Positions 1 through 8,175 of a stretch of DNA of 64,000 bases are shown here, piece by piece. Source of the stretch: Pseudomonas sp. Irchel 3E20 (lineage in GTDB: Bacteria > Pseudomonadota > Gammaproteobacteria > Pseudomonadales > Pseudomonadaceae). The notes beneath the pieces were generated by a model that worked only from the letters and a program-made list of their open reading frames with translations, was not told where the DNA came from and searched no databases. Numbering within the stretch: the first letter of the stretch is position 1; every line of letters begins with the position of its first letter. The position numbers and the translations under genes are program-made. The stretch lies in NCBI RefSeq assembly GCF_900187645.1, contig NZ_FYEE01000001.1, positions 124,001 to 188,000 on the forward strand. Reading direction: 5' to 3'.

Positions 1-101
1 GCGCCGAAGGCATCGCCAGCCTGGACCGCATCTGGGAACTGCTGCTACGCGCCGCTGTGCTCTGGTATGCCACTTTTGCCCTGTGGACCGTGCTGCTGTA
101 G
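1..101 (+). CDS. C-terminal end of an unidentified membrane protein (partial)
   Basis: An open frame runs in from the left edge (codons start at base 3) and ends at TAG 99-101. The last 32 residues include Trp-rich hydrophobic stretches (ending LWYATFALWTVLL), which look like a C-terminal membrane helix. Too little is present to name the family. A GC-rich stem-loop follows 16 bases after the stop, consistent with a gene end. Confidence 0.5.
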   Translation, partial: AEGIASLDRIWELLLRAAVLWYATFALWTVLL

Positions 102-117
102 GCGCTATGTCGCACCT

Positions 118-145
118 GCCGGTCGGCGCTGCACTCCCGACCGGC
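118..145 (+). terminator. stem-loop after the partial first gene
   Basis: GCCGGTCGG (118-126) pairs with CCGACCGGC (137-145) across a 10-base loop. It lies just after the first stop codon and upstream of the chemoreceptor gene. There is no long T run, so termination is inferred from position and stem strength. Confidence 0.5.
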
Positions 146-153
146 GGTTAACC

Positions 154-180
154 TTAAGTTACAAAACTCCCTGCTGATTT
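154..180 (+). promoter_or_regulatory. candidate FliA (sigma-28) promoter of the chemoreceptor gene
   Basis: TTAAGTTA (154-161), an 11-base spacer and GCTGATTT (173-180) resemble the flagellar sigma-28 consensus TAAAGTTT-N11-GCCGATAA, with 6/8 and 5/8 matches and the exact spacer. It lies about 90 bases upstream of the chemoreceptor start, and FliA control of such genes is common. The -10 element is degenerate, so this is a candidate only. Confidence 0.4.
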
Positions 181-267
181 GAGTTATACAAGCATCTGCG
201 TTCAGTAGTGGCTTTTTGCTGCTCCTGTACGACTGCCCATAACAATAATAGGTAAGGGAGAAGTCTT

Positions 268-2298
268 TTGAAGAGCTTGCTCTATCCCGCCATCGCGCTG
301 ATGAACCGCCTGAGTTTCGGCATGAAGTTCAGCCTAATCAGCGTCTTGTTCTTCGCGCCGATGTTGGTGACCAATTTCTATCTGGTGCGTGATTCCTACC
401 GCCAGTTCCACGCCACCCAAGTCGAACTGCAAAGCCTGGACCTGCTGGGCGCCAGCCTGGCCCTGCGCCGCGACCTGGAAACCCTGAACAACCTGGTGCA
501 GATCAACGCCGTCCTGGGCCAGTCGGGCAAGGCCGGGGATGTGGAGGCCAAGATCGAGGCCCTGGAGCGCACGGTGCTGGAGCATTTGCAGGGCTTTCAG
601 GCGATGGCGGTGGACCCTCAGCAGATCGAAGCCTTCGATACCAAGCGCGATGAAATGATCGCCGCGTTCAAGGCCCAGCAAGCCGAAAGCTCCCTGCAAA
701 GCAAAAGTGCCTTGATCGGCAAGTTGCTCAGTAGCGCCCAGGTGTTCAGCCAGTTGATCGCCAGCCAGGCAGGCCTGAGTGGTGACGCCCAGAGCGATAT
801 CCGCCAACTCACTGACTTGGTGACGGCCGTTACCCCGCAAGTCACCCAGACCCTGGGCGAAGGCCGGGCCATTGGCAGTTACTCGTTGGGGCAGGGCTTC
901 CTCAATTCCTCTTCCAGCACCCGTTTCGACGAAATTCTCCAGCAAATCGAGAAGCTTCACGCCGAGTACGGCCTCAAGGTCCAGGACGCGATCGGCGCCA
1001 GCCCTGCTGCCCGCAGCGCCCTGAGCGCCGAGGCCAATGCCAGCCAAAACTCCCTGAAGCAGGGCAGTGAGCTGTTTGAAGAACAGGTGATTATGGTCGA
1101 TACCCTCGACGCACCCTGGCAGGCCTTTTACGACCAGGCCAGTACGTTGATGGCGCAGACCTACCAACTCAACGACAACACGCTGAAGTTCCTCGGCGTC
1201 GAGTTGCAGCAACGCTTGGCGCAAAACCGCACCCACATGGTGCTGCTGGTGGTGGCGTTGGCAGCGGTGTTCCTACTGATTGTCTACCTCTATGGCGGCT
1301 TCTACGCCTCGACCCGCACCACCCTGAGTCGCTTGGGCGCAGTGATGGACAAAGTGGCGGCCGGTGACATGACCGTCAGTTTCACCGCCCATAGCCGCGA
1401 CGAATTGGGCGAGTTGGGCAAAGTGTTCAACGGCACCGTGGCCAAGATCCATGACCTGATCGAGTTGGTGGGCCAAACCGTGGTCGAGGTCGAGCGCCAG
1501 GCCGGGCAGGTGGAATCGGTCTCGGCCCAGAGCAACCAAGCGGTAGCCGGGCAGCGTATCCAGATCGAGCAAGTGGCCACGGCGATGAACCAGATGTCGG
1601 CCACGTCCCAGGAAGTGGCCCGCAGCGCGGCGGCGGCAGTCAGCAGCGCCCACAGCGTCAACGAAGAAACCGTCAGCGGCCGTGGCCTGGTGGCCTCGCA
1701 GCAGGGCAGCATTGCCCAATTGGCCGGCGAGATCGATCAATCGGTACTGGTGATTAATCAACTGGCCAGCGACAGCCAATCCATTAGCCGCGTGCTGGAA
1801 GTGATTAAAAGCATCGCCGAGCAAACCAACCTGCTGGCCCTCAACGCGGCCATCGAGGCCGCCCGTGCCGGCGAGCAGGGGCGAGGCTTTGCCGTGGTGG
1901 CGGACGAAGTGCGGACCCTGGCCAAACGCACTCAGCAGTCCACCGAAGAAATCGAACAAATGATCGGTAAGCTCCACACCGGTGTAGGCGCGGCGGTCAA
2001 GGCCATGGGCGTAAGCCATCAGATGGCCAATGGCACGGTTGGCCAGTCGGAAAAGGTCCAGCAAGCGCTGGAAAACATCCTCGGCGCGGTGGGCATGATC
2101 GTCGACCAGAACCAACAGATCGCCGCTGCCGTGGAGCAACAAACCGCCGTCGCCCACGACATCGACAAGAACATCGTCGAGATCAACCGCGCCGGCGAAC
2201 GCACCGCCCAGGGCGCCCACCAGACCGAAGACGCCAGCCGTCAGCTGTCGGTGCAAGTGGTGCAACTCAAGCAACTGATTAGCGCGTTCCGGGTGTGA
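268..2298 (+). CDS. methyl-accepting chemotaxis protein
   Basis: Inner-membrane chemoreceptor of 676 residues that passes ligand signals to CheA/CheW. It has the usual order: a first membrane helix near residues 19-41, a long mostly helical periplasmic sensor of about 275 residues, a second membrane helix near 322-346, a HAMP linker, then the cytoplasmic signalling hairpin. The conserved hairpin tip is visible around residues 512-550 (EQTNLLALNAAIEAARAGEQ, then GFAVVADEVR). The start is TTG 268, preceded by AAGGGAG at a good distance; the next ATG (301) would remove residues before the first helix that such receptors normally have. The ligand cannot be told from sequence. It converges on tatD with a 9-base gap. 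Confidence 0.93.
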   Translation: MKSLLYPAIALMNRLSFGMKFSLISVLFFAPMLVTNFYLVRDSYRQFHATQVELQSLDLLGASLALRRDLETLNNLVQINAVLGQSGKAGDVEAKIEALERTVLEHLQGFQAMAVDPQQIEAFDTKRDEMIAAFKAQQAESSLQSKSALIGKLLSSAQVFSQLIASQAGLSGDAQSDIRQLTDLVTAVTPQVTQTLGEGRAIGSYSLGQGFLNSSSSTRFDEILQQIEKLHAEYGLKVQDAIGASPAARSALSAEANASQNSLKQGSELFEEQVIMVDTLDAPWQAFYDQASTLMAQTYQLNDNTLKFLGVELQQRLAQNRTHMVLLVVALAAVFLLIVYLYGGFYASTRTTLSRLGAVMDKVAAGDMTVSFTAHSRDELGELGKVFNGTVAKIHDLIELVGQTVVEVERQAGQVESVSAQSNQAVAGQRIQIEQVATAMNQMSATSQEVARSAAAAVSSAHSVNEETVSGRGLVASQQGSIAQLAGEIDQSVLVINQLASDSQSISRVLEVIKSIAEQTNLLALNAAIEAARAGEQGRGFAVVADEVRTLAKRTQQSTEEIEQMIGKLHTGVGAAVKAMGVSHQMANGTVGQSEKVQQALENILGAVGMIVDQNQQIAAAVEQQTAVAHDIDKNIVEINRAGERTAQGAHQTEDASRQLSVQVVQLKQLISAFRV

Positions 2299-2307
2299 CC
2301 CGCGCCG

Positions 2308-3090
2308 CTACCAGCCGAACACCGCGCAGGCATTGGCGGTGCTGGCCGCCGCCAAACGCTCGGGGCTGATGCCCAGGATTTCGGCCAGGGCGGTGCAGAT
2401 GGCCGGCAGGTGCGCGGGGCTGTTGCGCTGGTTGGCGAACATCGCGGGGGCCATGTCCGGGGCATCGGTTTCCAGCACCACGGCTTCGAGCGGCAGGTCG
2501 GCGATGACTTTGCGCAGGCGCAGCGCCTGGGGCCAGGTGGCTGCGCCGCCCAGGCCCAGTTTGAACCCCAACTTGATGTACTCGCGGGCTTCCTCACGGC
2601 TGCCGGCGAACGCATGGACAATGCCGCCGCGCGCCAGGCGTAGGCGCTTGAGGGTGGCGATCACCGCCGCGTGGCTGCGCCGCACATGCAGCAGGGCCGG
2701 CAGTTGGAAGTCGGCCGCCAACTGCAATTGGGCCTCGAACAGCACCTGTTGGCGGTCGCGGTCCAGGTGCGGGAGAAAGTAGTCCAGGCCGATTTCGCCC
2801 ACCGCGCAGAGCTGGCGCTGGCCACGCAGGCGTGTCAGCCAATCGCCCAGTTGGGCCAGGTCGGCGCTGCGGTGCGCGTCCAGGTACACCGGGTGCAGGC
2901 CCAGGGCCGCGTAGAGGTCGGCGTCGCTTTGCACCAACTCCCACACCCGCTGCCAATTGTCCTGATAGACCCCCAGCACCACCATGCGCCGCACCCCGTG
3001 GGCGCGGCACTCGGCGAGCAACGCGGGGCGATCTGCGTCGAAATCGGGGAAATCCAGGTGGGTATGGGTGTCGATCAGCTCCACGCTCAC
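2308..3090 (-). CDS. TatD-family metal-dependent hydrolase
   Basis: A 260-residue TIM-barrel hydrolase of the TatD family (divalent-metal DNase or phosphoesterase type). Visible metal-site motifs are DTHTHLDF at the N-terminus, GEIGLDY near residue 98, a central LLHVRRSH, HAFAGS, and ETDAPDMAP near the C-terminus. The length is normal for the family. Its start overlaps the end of fruR by 4 bases (ATGA), so it is probably translated from the fruR message; this linkage to fructose genes is common in pseudomonads, but no functional link is evident. The paralogue (TatD, YcfH or YjjV type) is not assigned. Confidence 0.85.
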   Translation of the reverse strand: MSVELIDTHTHLDFPDFDADRPALLAECRAHGVRRMVVLGVYQDNWQRVWELVQSDADLYAALGLHPVYLDAHRSADLAQLGDWLTRLRGQRQLCAVGEIGLDYFLPHLDRDRQQVLFEAQLQLAADFQLPALLHVRRSHAAVIATLKRLRLARGGIVHAFAGSREEAREYIKLGFKLGLGGAATWPQALRLRKVIADLPLEAVVLETDAPDMAPAMFANQRNSPAHLPAICTALAEILGISPERLAAASTANACAVFGW

Positions 3091-4082
3091 ACCTCGACGA
3101 TACGCTGCTTGAAAGTACGGGCGATGGCGTGCACGCCAGGCTGATAGTGCTGCTGTTCGATGGCGGCCACAGCCAGTTGCAGGGCGGTTTGCGCGATCAG
3201 TTGATGTTGCTGGGCCATGGCGTTGACCGGCAACGGTAAAAAGTCCAGCAACTGGGTGTCGCCGAAGGTGCCCAGGCGCAAGGGCCGCGATTGCAGCGGG
3301 AAGTCATGCAGGGCGTCGAACACCCCTTGCAGCAACACGTAGGAGGTGGTCACCAGCGCATCCGGCAAATGCCCCAGGCGTTGTAGCAGTTCTTCCATCA
3401 GGTGCTGGCCGCACTCGCGGCTGAAAGCGTCGCCCTGTTCGATCAAAATGTGCCCGTCGAACCCGGCCAAGGCCTGGTTGAAACCGGCGGTGCGGTCCTG
3501 GCTGATGCTCAGCTCCGGGCGTGCGCCGATCAGGGCGATATGCCGCAAGTGCGGCTGCAACAGGCTGCGGGTCAGGCTCAGGCTGGCGTCCTGGTCGTCG
3601 CTGCTGACCGAACAGAAGTGCGCCGGGTCCATCGCCCGGTCGATAGCGATGATCGGCAGGCCCTTGGCCTGGAGCTGGCGGTAGCTGTCGTCCTCGGCCG
3701 GCAGGCAACTGGCGACGAACAAGGCATCGCAGCGCCGCGCGCGGAACAGTTGCAGCAATTGCCGCTCGCTGTCCGGCGCGTCGTCGGAGCTGGCGATCAG
3801 CAATTGGTAGCCGCGGGCGCGGGCACCTTGCTCCAACAGCTTGGCGATGCGTGCGTAGCTGGGGTTTTCCAGGTCCGGCAGGATGAACCCCAAGGTTCGC
3901 GTGTGCCGGCTGCGCAGCCCCGCCGCTTGCGGGTTGGGTGTGAAGCCATGTTGTTCAACCACCGCTTGCACCCGCTCGACGGTGCTGCGGCTGATCCGTT
4001 GTTGTTCGGCTTTGCCGTTGATGACGTAGCTGGCGGTGGTCACGGACACACCGGCCAGTTGCGCGATATCACTGAGTTTCAA
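3087..4082 (-). CDS. fruR: fructose operon repressor FruR (Cra), LacI family
   Basis: A 331-residue LacI/GalR-type regulator. The N-terminal helix-turn-helix (MKLSDIAQLAGVSVTTASYV) is followed by a hinge and a periplasmic-binding-protein-like effector domain. It is divergent from fruBKA, and an exact copy of the operator reported for P. putida Cra/FruR lies in the shared promoter at 4228-4239. In P. putida the effector is fructose 1-phosphate, the product of the adjacent PTS. The location and operator make the local fru operon the expected target, and probably its own gene too. The 3' end overlaps tatD by 4 bases. Confidence 0.93.
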   Translation of the reverse strand: MKLSDIAQLAGVSVTTASYVINGKAEQQRISRSTVERVQAVVEQHGFTPNPQAAGLRSRHTRTLGFILPDLENPSYARIAKLLEQGARARGYQLLIASSDDAPDSERQLLQLFRARRCDALFVASCLPAEDDSYRQLQAKGLPIIAIDRAMDPAHFCSVSSDDQDASLSLTRSLLQPHLRHIALIGARPELSISQDRTAGFNQALAGFDGHILIEQGDAFSRECGQHLMEELLQRLGHLPDALVTTSYVLLQGVFDALHDFPLQSRPLRLGTFGDTQLLDFLPLPVNAMAQQHQLIAQTALQLAVAAIEQQHYQPGVHAIARTFKQRIVEV

Positions 4083-4227
4083 ACCGGGTTTTCCTTATTG
4101 TGTGGCGCTTGTCCCGAGAGTTTGTCCAATCGTAACCGAAATCCGTAGCCGACCTAGGTCGCAGCTGTACCGACCGGCAGGGCTTCTAGGAAGATGGAAT
4201 ATGAAGTAACGTGCCGAGCATTCTAGA

Positions 4228-4239
4228 TTAAACGTTTCA
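4228..4239 (+). promoter_or_regulatory. FruR/Cra operator
   Basis: TTAAACGTTTCA occurs exactly here, in the 285-base divergent region between fruR and fruB. It equals the Cra operator reported for the P. putida fruBKA promoter. It lies 129 bases upstream of the fruB start. Confidence 0.85.
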
Positions 4240-4367
4240 GCAGGCGTATTTTCAGCTGTTTGAAGCCGTGGGAAAGGTGCTGCCAATAAGCCATCCTGCG
4301 GCCGTGCTATCAAAACGCCTAATCTACAAAAATACCTAGCGCCGCCCGGCGCTGAATAGGAGAAAGC

Positions 4368-7223
4368 ATGCTCGAACTCACCCTGGAGCAGATATCCATT
4401 GGCCAGTCGGCGGTGGATAAGCCCGCGGCCCTGCGGTTGCTCGCCGACAAACTGGTGGCCGATGGCCTGGTCGCCGAAGGCTATTTGGCCGGTTTGCAGG
4501 CCCGCGAGGCCCAGGGCTCGACCTTTCTCGGCCAAGGCATCGCCATTCCCCACGGCACCCCCGAAACCCGCCACCAGGTGTTCGCCACCGGCGTGCGCCT
4601 GCTGCAATTCCCCGAGGGGGTGGACTGGGGCGACGGCCAGATCGTTTACCTGGCCATCGGCATTGCCGCCAAGTCCGACGAACACCTGCGCCTGCTGCAA
4701 CTGCTGACCCGTGCCCTGGGCGAAACAGATCTCGGCCAGGCCCTGCGCCGCGCCAGCAGCGCCGAGGCCCTGCTCAAACTGCTGCAAGGTGCGCCCCAGG
4801 AACTGGCGCTGGACGCGCAGATGATTGGCCTGGGCGTGTCGGCTGATGATTTCGAGGAACTGGTGTGGCGCGGCGCCCGCCTGCTGCGCCAGGCCGACTG
4901 CGTGAGTAACGGTTTTGCGGCGGTGCTGCAGCAAGTGGACGCCTTGCCCCTGGGCGATGGCCTGTGGTGGCTGCACAGCGAACAAACGGTCAAGCGCCCG
5001 GGGCTGGCGTTCGTCACCCCGGACAAACCCATGCGCTACCTGGGCCAGCCCCTCAGTGGCCTGTTTTGCCTGGCCAGCCTGGGGGAGGCGCATCAGGCCC
5101 TGCTCGAACGCCTGTGCGCGTTGCTGATCGAGGGGCGCGGCCATGAATTGGGGCGTGCCACCAGCCGTCGCGCGGTGCTGCAAGCCCTGGGCGGTGATGT
5201 GCCCGCCGACTGGCCCAGTGCCGCCATCGCCCTGGCCAACGCCCACGGCCTGCATGCGCGCCCGGCAAAAATCCTCGCCCAATTGGCGAAAAGCTTCGAC
5301 GGCGAGGTCCGCGTGCGCATCGTCGACGGCCAGGACAGCGCCGTGTCGGCCAAGAGCCTGAGCAAACTGCTGAGCCTGGGCGCCCGCCGTGGTCAGGTGC
5401 TGGAGTTCAGCGCCGCCCCGGCCATTGCCGCCGACGCCTTGCCGGCCCTGCTCGCGGCAGTGCGCGAAGGCCTGGGCGAAGCGGTGCAGCCACTGCCCGC
5501 CGTCACCGCGCCAGCGCTGGCCGAGGCCGAACCCAGCCTCAGCGCGCCGGCCGCCGGCAGCCTGGTGCAAGGGGTGGCCGCCGCACCGGGCATCGCCATC
5601 GGCCCGGCTCATGTGCAGGTGCTACAACCCTTCGATTACCCCGTGCGCGGCGAAACCCCGGCGATTGAGCGCGAACGTCTGCAAACCGCGTTGGGTGCGG
5701 TACGTGAAGACATTCAAGGCCTGATCCAGCGCAGCAGCGCCCAAGCCATCCGCGAGATTTTCATCACCCACCAGGAAATGCTCGACGACCCGGAGCTGGC
5801 CGGTGAGGTCGGCAGCCGCCTCCAACAAGGTGAAAGCGCCGAGGCCGCGTGGCTGGGCGTGATCGAAGCCGCTGCCCGCCAGCAGGAAGCCCTGCACGAT
5901 GCCCTGCTCGCCGAGCGCGCGGCGGACCTGCGCGACATCGGCCGCCGCGTACTGGCCCAGTTGTGCGGCGTGCCGGCAGCGGTAGAGCCGCAACAGCCCT
6001 ACATTCTGGTGATGGACGAAGTCGGCCCCTCGGACGTGGCGCGCCTCGACCCAGCGCGGGTCGCGGGCATCCTCACCGCCCGGGGCGGCGCCACCGCCCA
6101 CAGCGCCATCGTCGCCCGCGCCCTGGGCATTCCGGCCCTGGTCGGCGCGGGCGCGGCGGTGTTGTTGTTGGCGCCGGGCACGCCGTTGCTGTTGGACGGC
6201 CAGCGTGGGCGCCTGCACGTTGCCCCGGACGCGGCGACCTTGCAGCGCGCCCAGCACGAACGTGACCACCGCGAACAACGCCTGCGCGCCGCCGCCGAGC
6301 AACGCCATCAACCGGCCCTGACCACCGACGGCCACGGCGTCGAAGTGTTCGCCAACCTCGGTGAAAGCGCCGGCGTGGCCAGCGCGGTGGAGCAGGGCGC
6401 CGAAGGCATTGGCCTGTTGCGCACCGAACTCATTTTCATGGCCCACCCGCAAGCCCCGGACGAAGCCACCCAGGAGGCCGAGTACCGCCGTGTGCTCGAC
6501 GGCCTCGGCGGGCGGCCCCTGGTTGTGCGCACCCTGGATGTGGGCGGCGACAAACCGCTGCCGTATTGGCCCATCGCCAAGGAGGAAAACCCCTTCCTCG
6601 GCGTGCGTGGCATTCGCCTGACCCTGCAGCGCCCGGCCATCATGGAGGCGCAATTGCGCGCCCTGCTGCGGGCCGCCGACCACCGGCCGCTGCGCATCAT
6701 GTTCCCCATGGTCGGCAGCGTCGAGGAGTGGCGCCAGGCCCGCGACATGACCGAGCGCCTGCGCCGGGACATCCCCGTGGCCGACCTGCAACTGGGGATC
6801 ATGATCGAAGTGCCCTCGGCGGCGCTGCTGGCCCCGGTGCTGGCCCGCGAAGTGGACTTTTTCAGCGTCGGCACCAACGACCTGACCCAATACACCCTGG
6901 CCATCGACCGTGGCCACCCTACGCTTTCGGCCCAGGCCGATGGCCTGCACCCGGCGGTGCTGCAACTGATCGACATCACCGTGCGCGCCGCCCACGCCCA
7001 TGGCAAATGGGTGGGGGTGTGCGGCGAACTGGCGGCCGACCCGCTGGCGGTGCCGGTGTTGCTGGGCCTTGGGGTGGATGAGTTGAGCGTCGCGCCGCGC
7101 AGCATCGCCGAGGTCAAGGCGCGGGTGCGCGAGTTCAGCCTGGTGCAGGCGCAAACCCTGGCCCGGCAGGCCTTGGCCATGGGCAGCGCGAACGACGTGC
7201 GCCGCCTCGTGGAGGCGGTGTAA
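4368..7223 (+). CDS. fruB: fructose PTS multiphosphoryl transfer protein (EIIA-HPr-EI fusion)
   Basis: A 951-residue cytoplasmic fusion carrying the soluble steps of fructose phosphotransfer from PEP. Residues 1 to about 145 are the EIIA domain with the phosphohistidine in AIPHGTPE (His62). An HPr domain follows near 285-370 with the active site HARPA (His296). The rest is enzyme I, with GGATAHSAIVARALG (His578), the PEP-binding LGVRGIR, IMIEVPSAA and VGTNDLTQY motifs, and the catalytic Cys in GVCGELA. This order is the pseudomonad FruB arrangement. ATG 4368 has an AGGAG site 7 bases upstream. The stop overlaps fruK by one base. Confidence 0.96.
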   Translation: MLELTLEQISIGQSAVDKPAALRLLADKLVADGLVAEGYLAGLQAREAQGSTFLGQGIAIPHGTPETRHQVFATGVRLLQFPEGVDWGDGQIVYLAIGIAAKSDEHLRLLQLLTRALGETDLGQALRRASSAEALLKLLQGAPQELALDAQMIGLGVSADDFEELVWRGARLLRQADCVSNGFAAVLQQVDALPLGDGLWWLHSEQTVKRPGLAFVTPDKPMRYLGQPLSGLFCLASLGEAHQALLERLCALLIEGRGHELGRATSRRAVLQALGGDVPADWPSAAIALANAHGLHARPAKILAQLAKSFDGEVRVRIVDGQDSAVSAKSLSKLLSLGARRGQVLEFSAAPAIAADALPALLAAVREGLGEAVQPLPAVTAPALAEAEPSLSAPAAGSLVQGVAAAPGIAIGPAHVQVLQPFDYPVRGETPAIERERLQTALGAVREDIQGLIQRSSAQAIREIFITHQEMLDDPELAGEVGSRLQQGESAEAAWLGVIEAAARQQEALHDALLAERAADLRDIGRRVLAQLCGVPAAVEPQQPYILVMDEVGPSDVARLDPARVAGILTARGGATAHSAIVARALGIPALVGAGAAVLLLAPGTPLLLDGQRGRLHVAPDAATLQRAQHERDHREQRLRAAAEQRHQPALTTDGHGVEVFANLGESAGVASAVEQGAEGIGLLRTELIFMAHPQAPDEATQEAEYRRVLDGLGGRPLVVRTLDVGGDKPLPYWPIAKEENPFLGVRGIRLTLQRPAIMEAQLRALLRAADHRPLRIMFPMVGSVEEWRQARDMTERLRRDIPVADLQLGIMIEVPSAALLAPVLAREVDFFSVGTNDLTQYTLAIDRGHPTLSAQADGLHPAVLQLIDITVRAAHAHGKWVGVCGELAADPLAVPVLLGLGVDELSVAPRSIAEVKARVREFSLVQAQTLARQALAMGSANDVRRLVEAV

Positions 7224-8164
7224 TGGCGCGCATTCTCAGCCTGACCCTCAACCCGGCGCTGGACCTCACCGTGCAACTGGGCCAACTCCACCTCGGCCAG
7301 GTCAACCGCAGCGAGGCGCTGCACAGCCATGCCGCCGGTAAAGGCCTGAACGTCGCCCAAGTGCTGGCCGATTTGGGCCATCAGCTTACCGTCAGCGGTT
7401 TTCTCGGCCGGGCCAACCCGCAAGCCTTCGAGGCCCTGTTCGCCCGCCGTGGCTTTGTCGATGAATTTGTCCGCGTGCCTGGGGAAACCCGCAGCAACAT
7501 CAAATTGGCCGAGGGCGACGGGCGCATCACCGACCTCAACGGCCCGGGGCCGCAGGTCAGCGCGGCGGCGCAACAGGCGTTACTCGATTGCCTGGATCAG
7601 ATCGCCGTCGGCCATGACGCGGTGGTGGTCGCCGGCAGTTTGCCCCGGGGCGTCAGCGCCCAGTGGCTGCGGGCCTTGCTCCTGCGTTTGAAGGCGCTGG
7701 GCTTGAAAGTCGCCTTGGATACCAGCGGCGAGGCCCTGCGCGAAGGGCTGGCGGCGGGGCCGTGGCTAGTAAAACCCAACGCCGAAGAACTGGCCCAAGC
7801 CCTGGGCGTGGCCGTGGCCTCGCCGCAGGCCCAGGCCGCAGCGGCGCGGCGCCTGCGCGCCGAAGGGGTGGAACACGTGGTGATTTCCCAGGGCGCCGAA
7901 GGCGTGGACTGGTTCAGCGCCGCCCCGGCCTTGCGCGCCGTGCCGCCCACGGTGAGCGTGGCCAGCACCGTCGGCGCCGGGGACTCCTTGCTCGCCGGCA
8001 TGCTCCACGGCCTGCTCAGCGGCCACGACGCCGAGCAGACCCTGCGCACCGCCACGGCCATCGCGGCGATGGCGGTGACGCAAATCGGTTTCGGCATCAC
8101 CGGCACTGCGCAGTTGGCGCAACTTGAACAGGGCGTGCGCGTGCGCCCCCTGACCGAACAATAA
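7223..8164 (+). CDS. fruK: 1-phosphofructokinase
   Basis: A 313-residue PfkB-family sugar kinase that phosphorylates fructose 1-phosphate to fructose 1,6-bisphosphate. The N-terminal NPALDLTV, the substrate-site motif AAGKGLNVA and the C-terminal signature VGAGDSLLAG with the catalytic Asp are visible. The ATG overlaps the fruB stop by one base (TAATG), with GGAGG just upstream, indicating translational coupling. It is the middle gene of fruBKA and removes the likely FruR effector. Confidence 0.95.
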   Translation: MARILSLTLNPALDLTVQLGQLHLGQVNRSEALHSHAAGKGLNVAQVLADLGHQLTVSGFLGRANPQAFEALFARRGFVDEFVRVPGETRSNIKLAEGDGRITDLNGPGPQVSAAAQQALLDCLDQIAVGHDAVVVAGSLPRGVSAQWLRALLLRLKALGLKVALDTSGEALREGLAAGPWLVKPNAEELAQALGVAVASPQAQAAAARRLRAEGVEHVVISQGAEGVDWFSAAPALRAVPPTVSVASTVGAGDSLLAGMLHGLLSGHDAEQTLRTATAIAAMAVTQIGFGITGTAQLAQLEQGVRVRPLTEQ

Positions 8165-8175
8165 GAGGGTCGCCC

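Noticed and set aside
5622..7573. Long minus-strand frames opposite fruB and fruK
   Set aside because: They lie antisense to clear PTS genes, have His/Gln/Arg-rich shadow composition and no recognisable domain. High GC produces such frames throughout the window.
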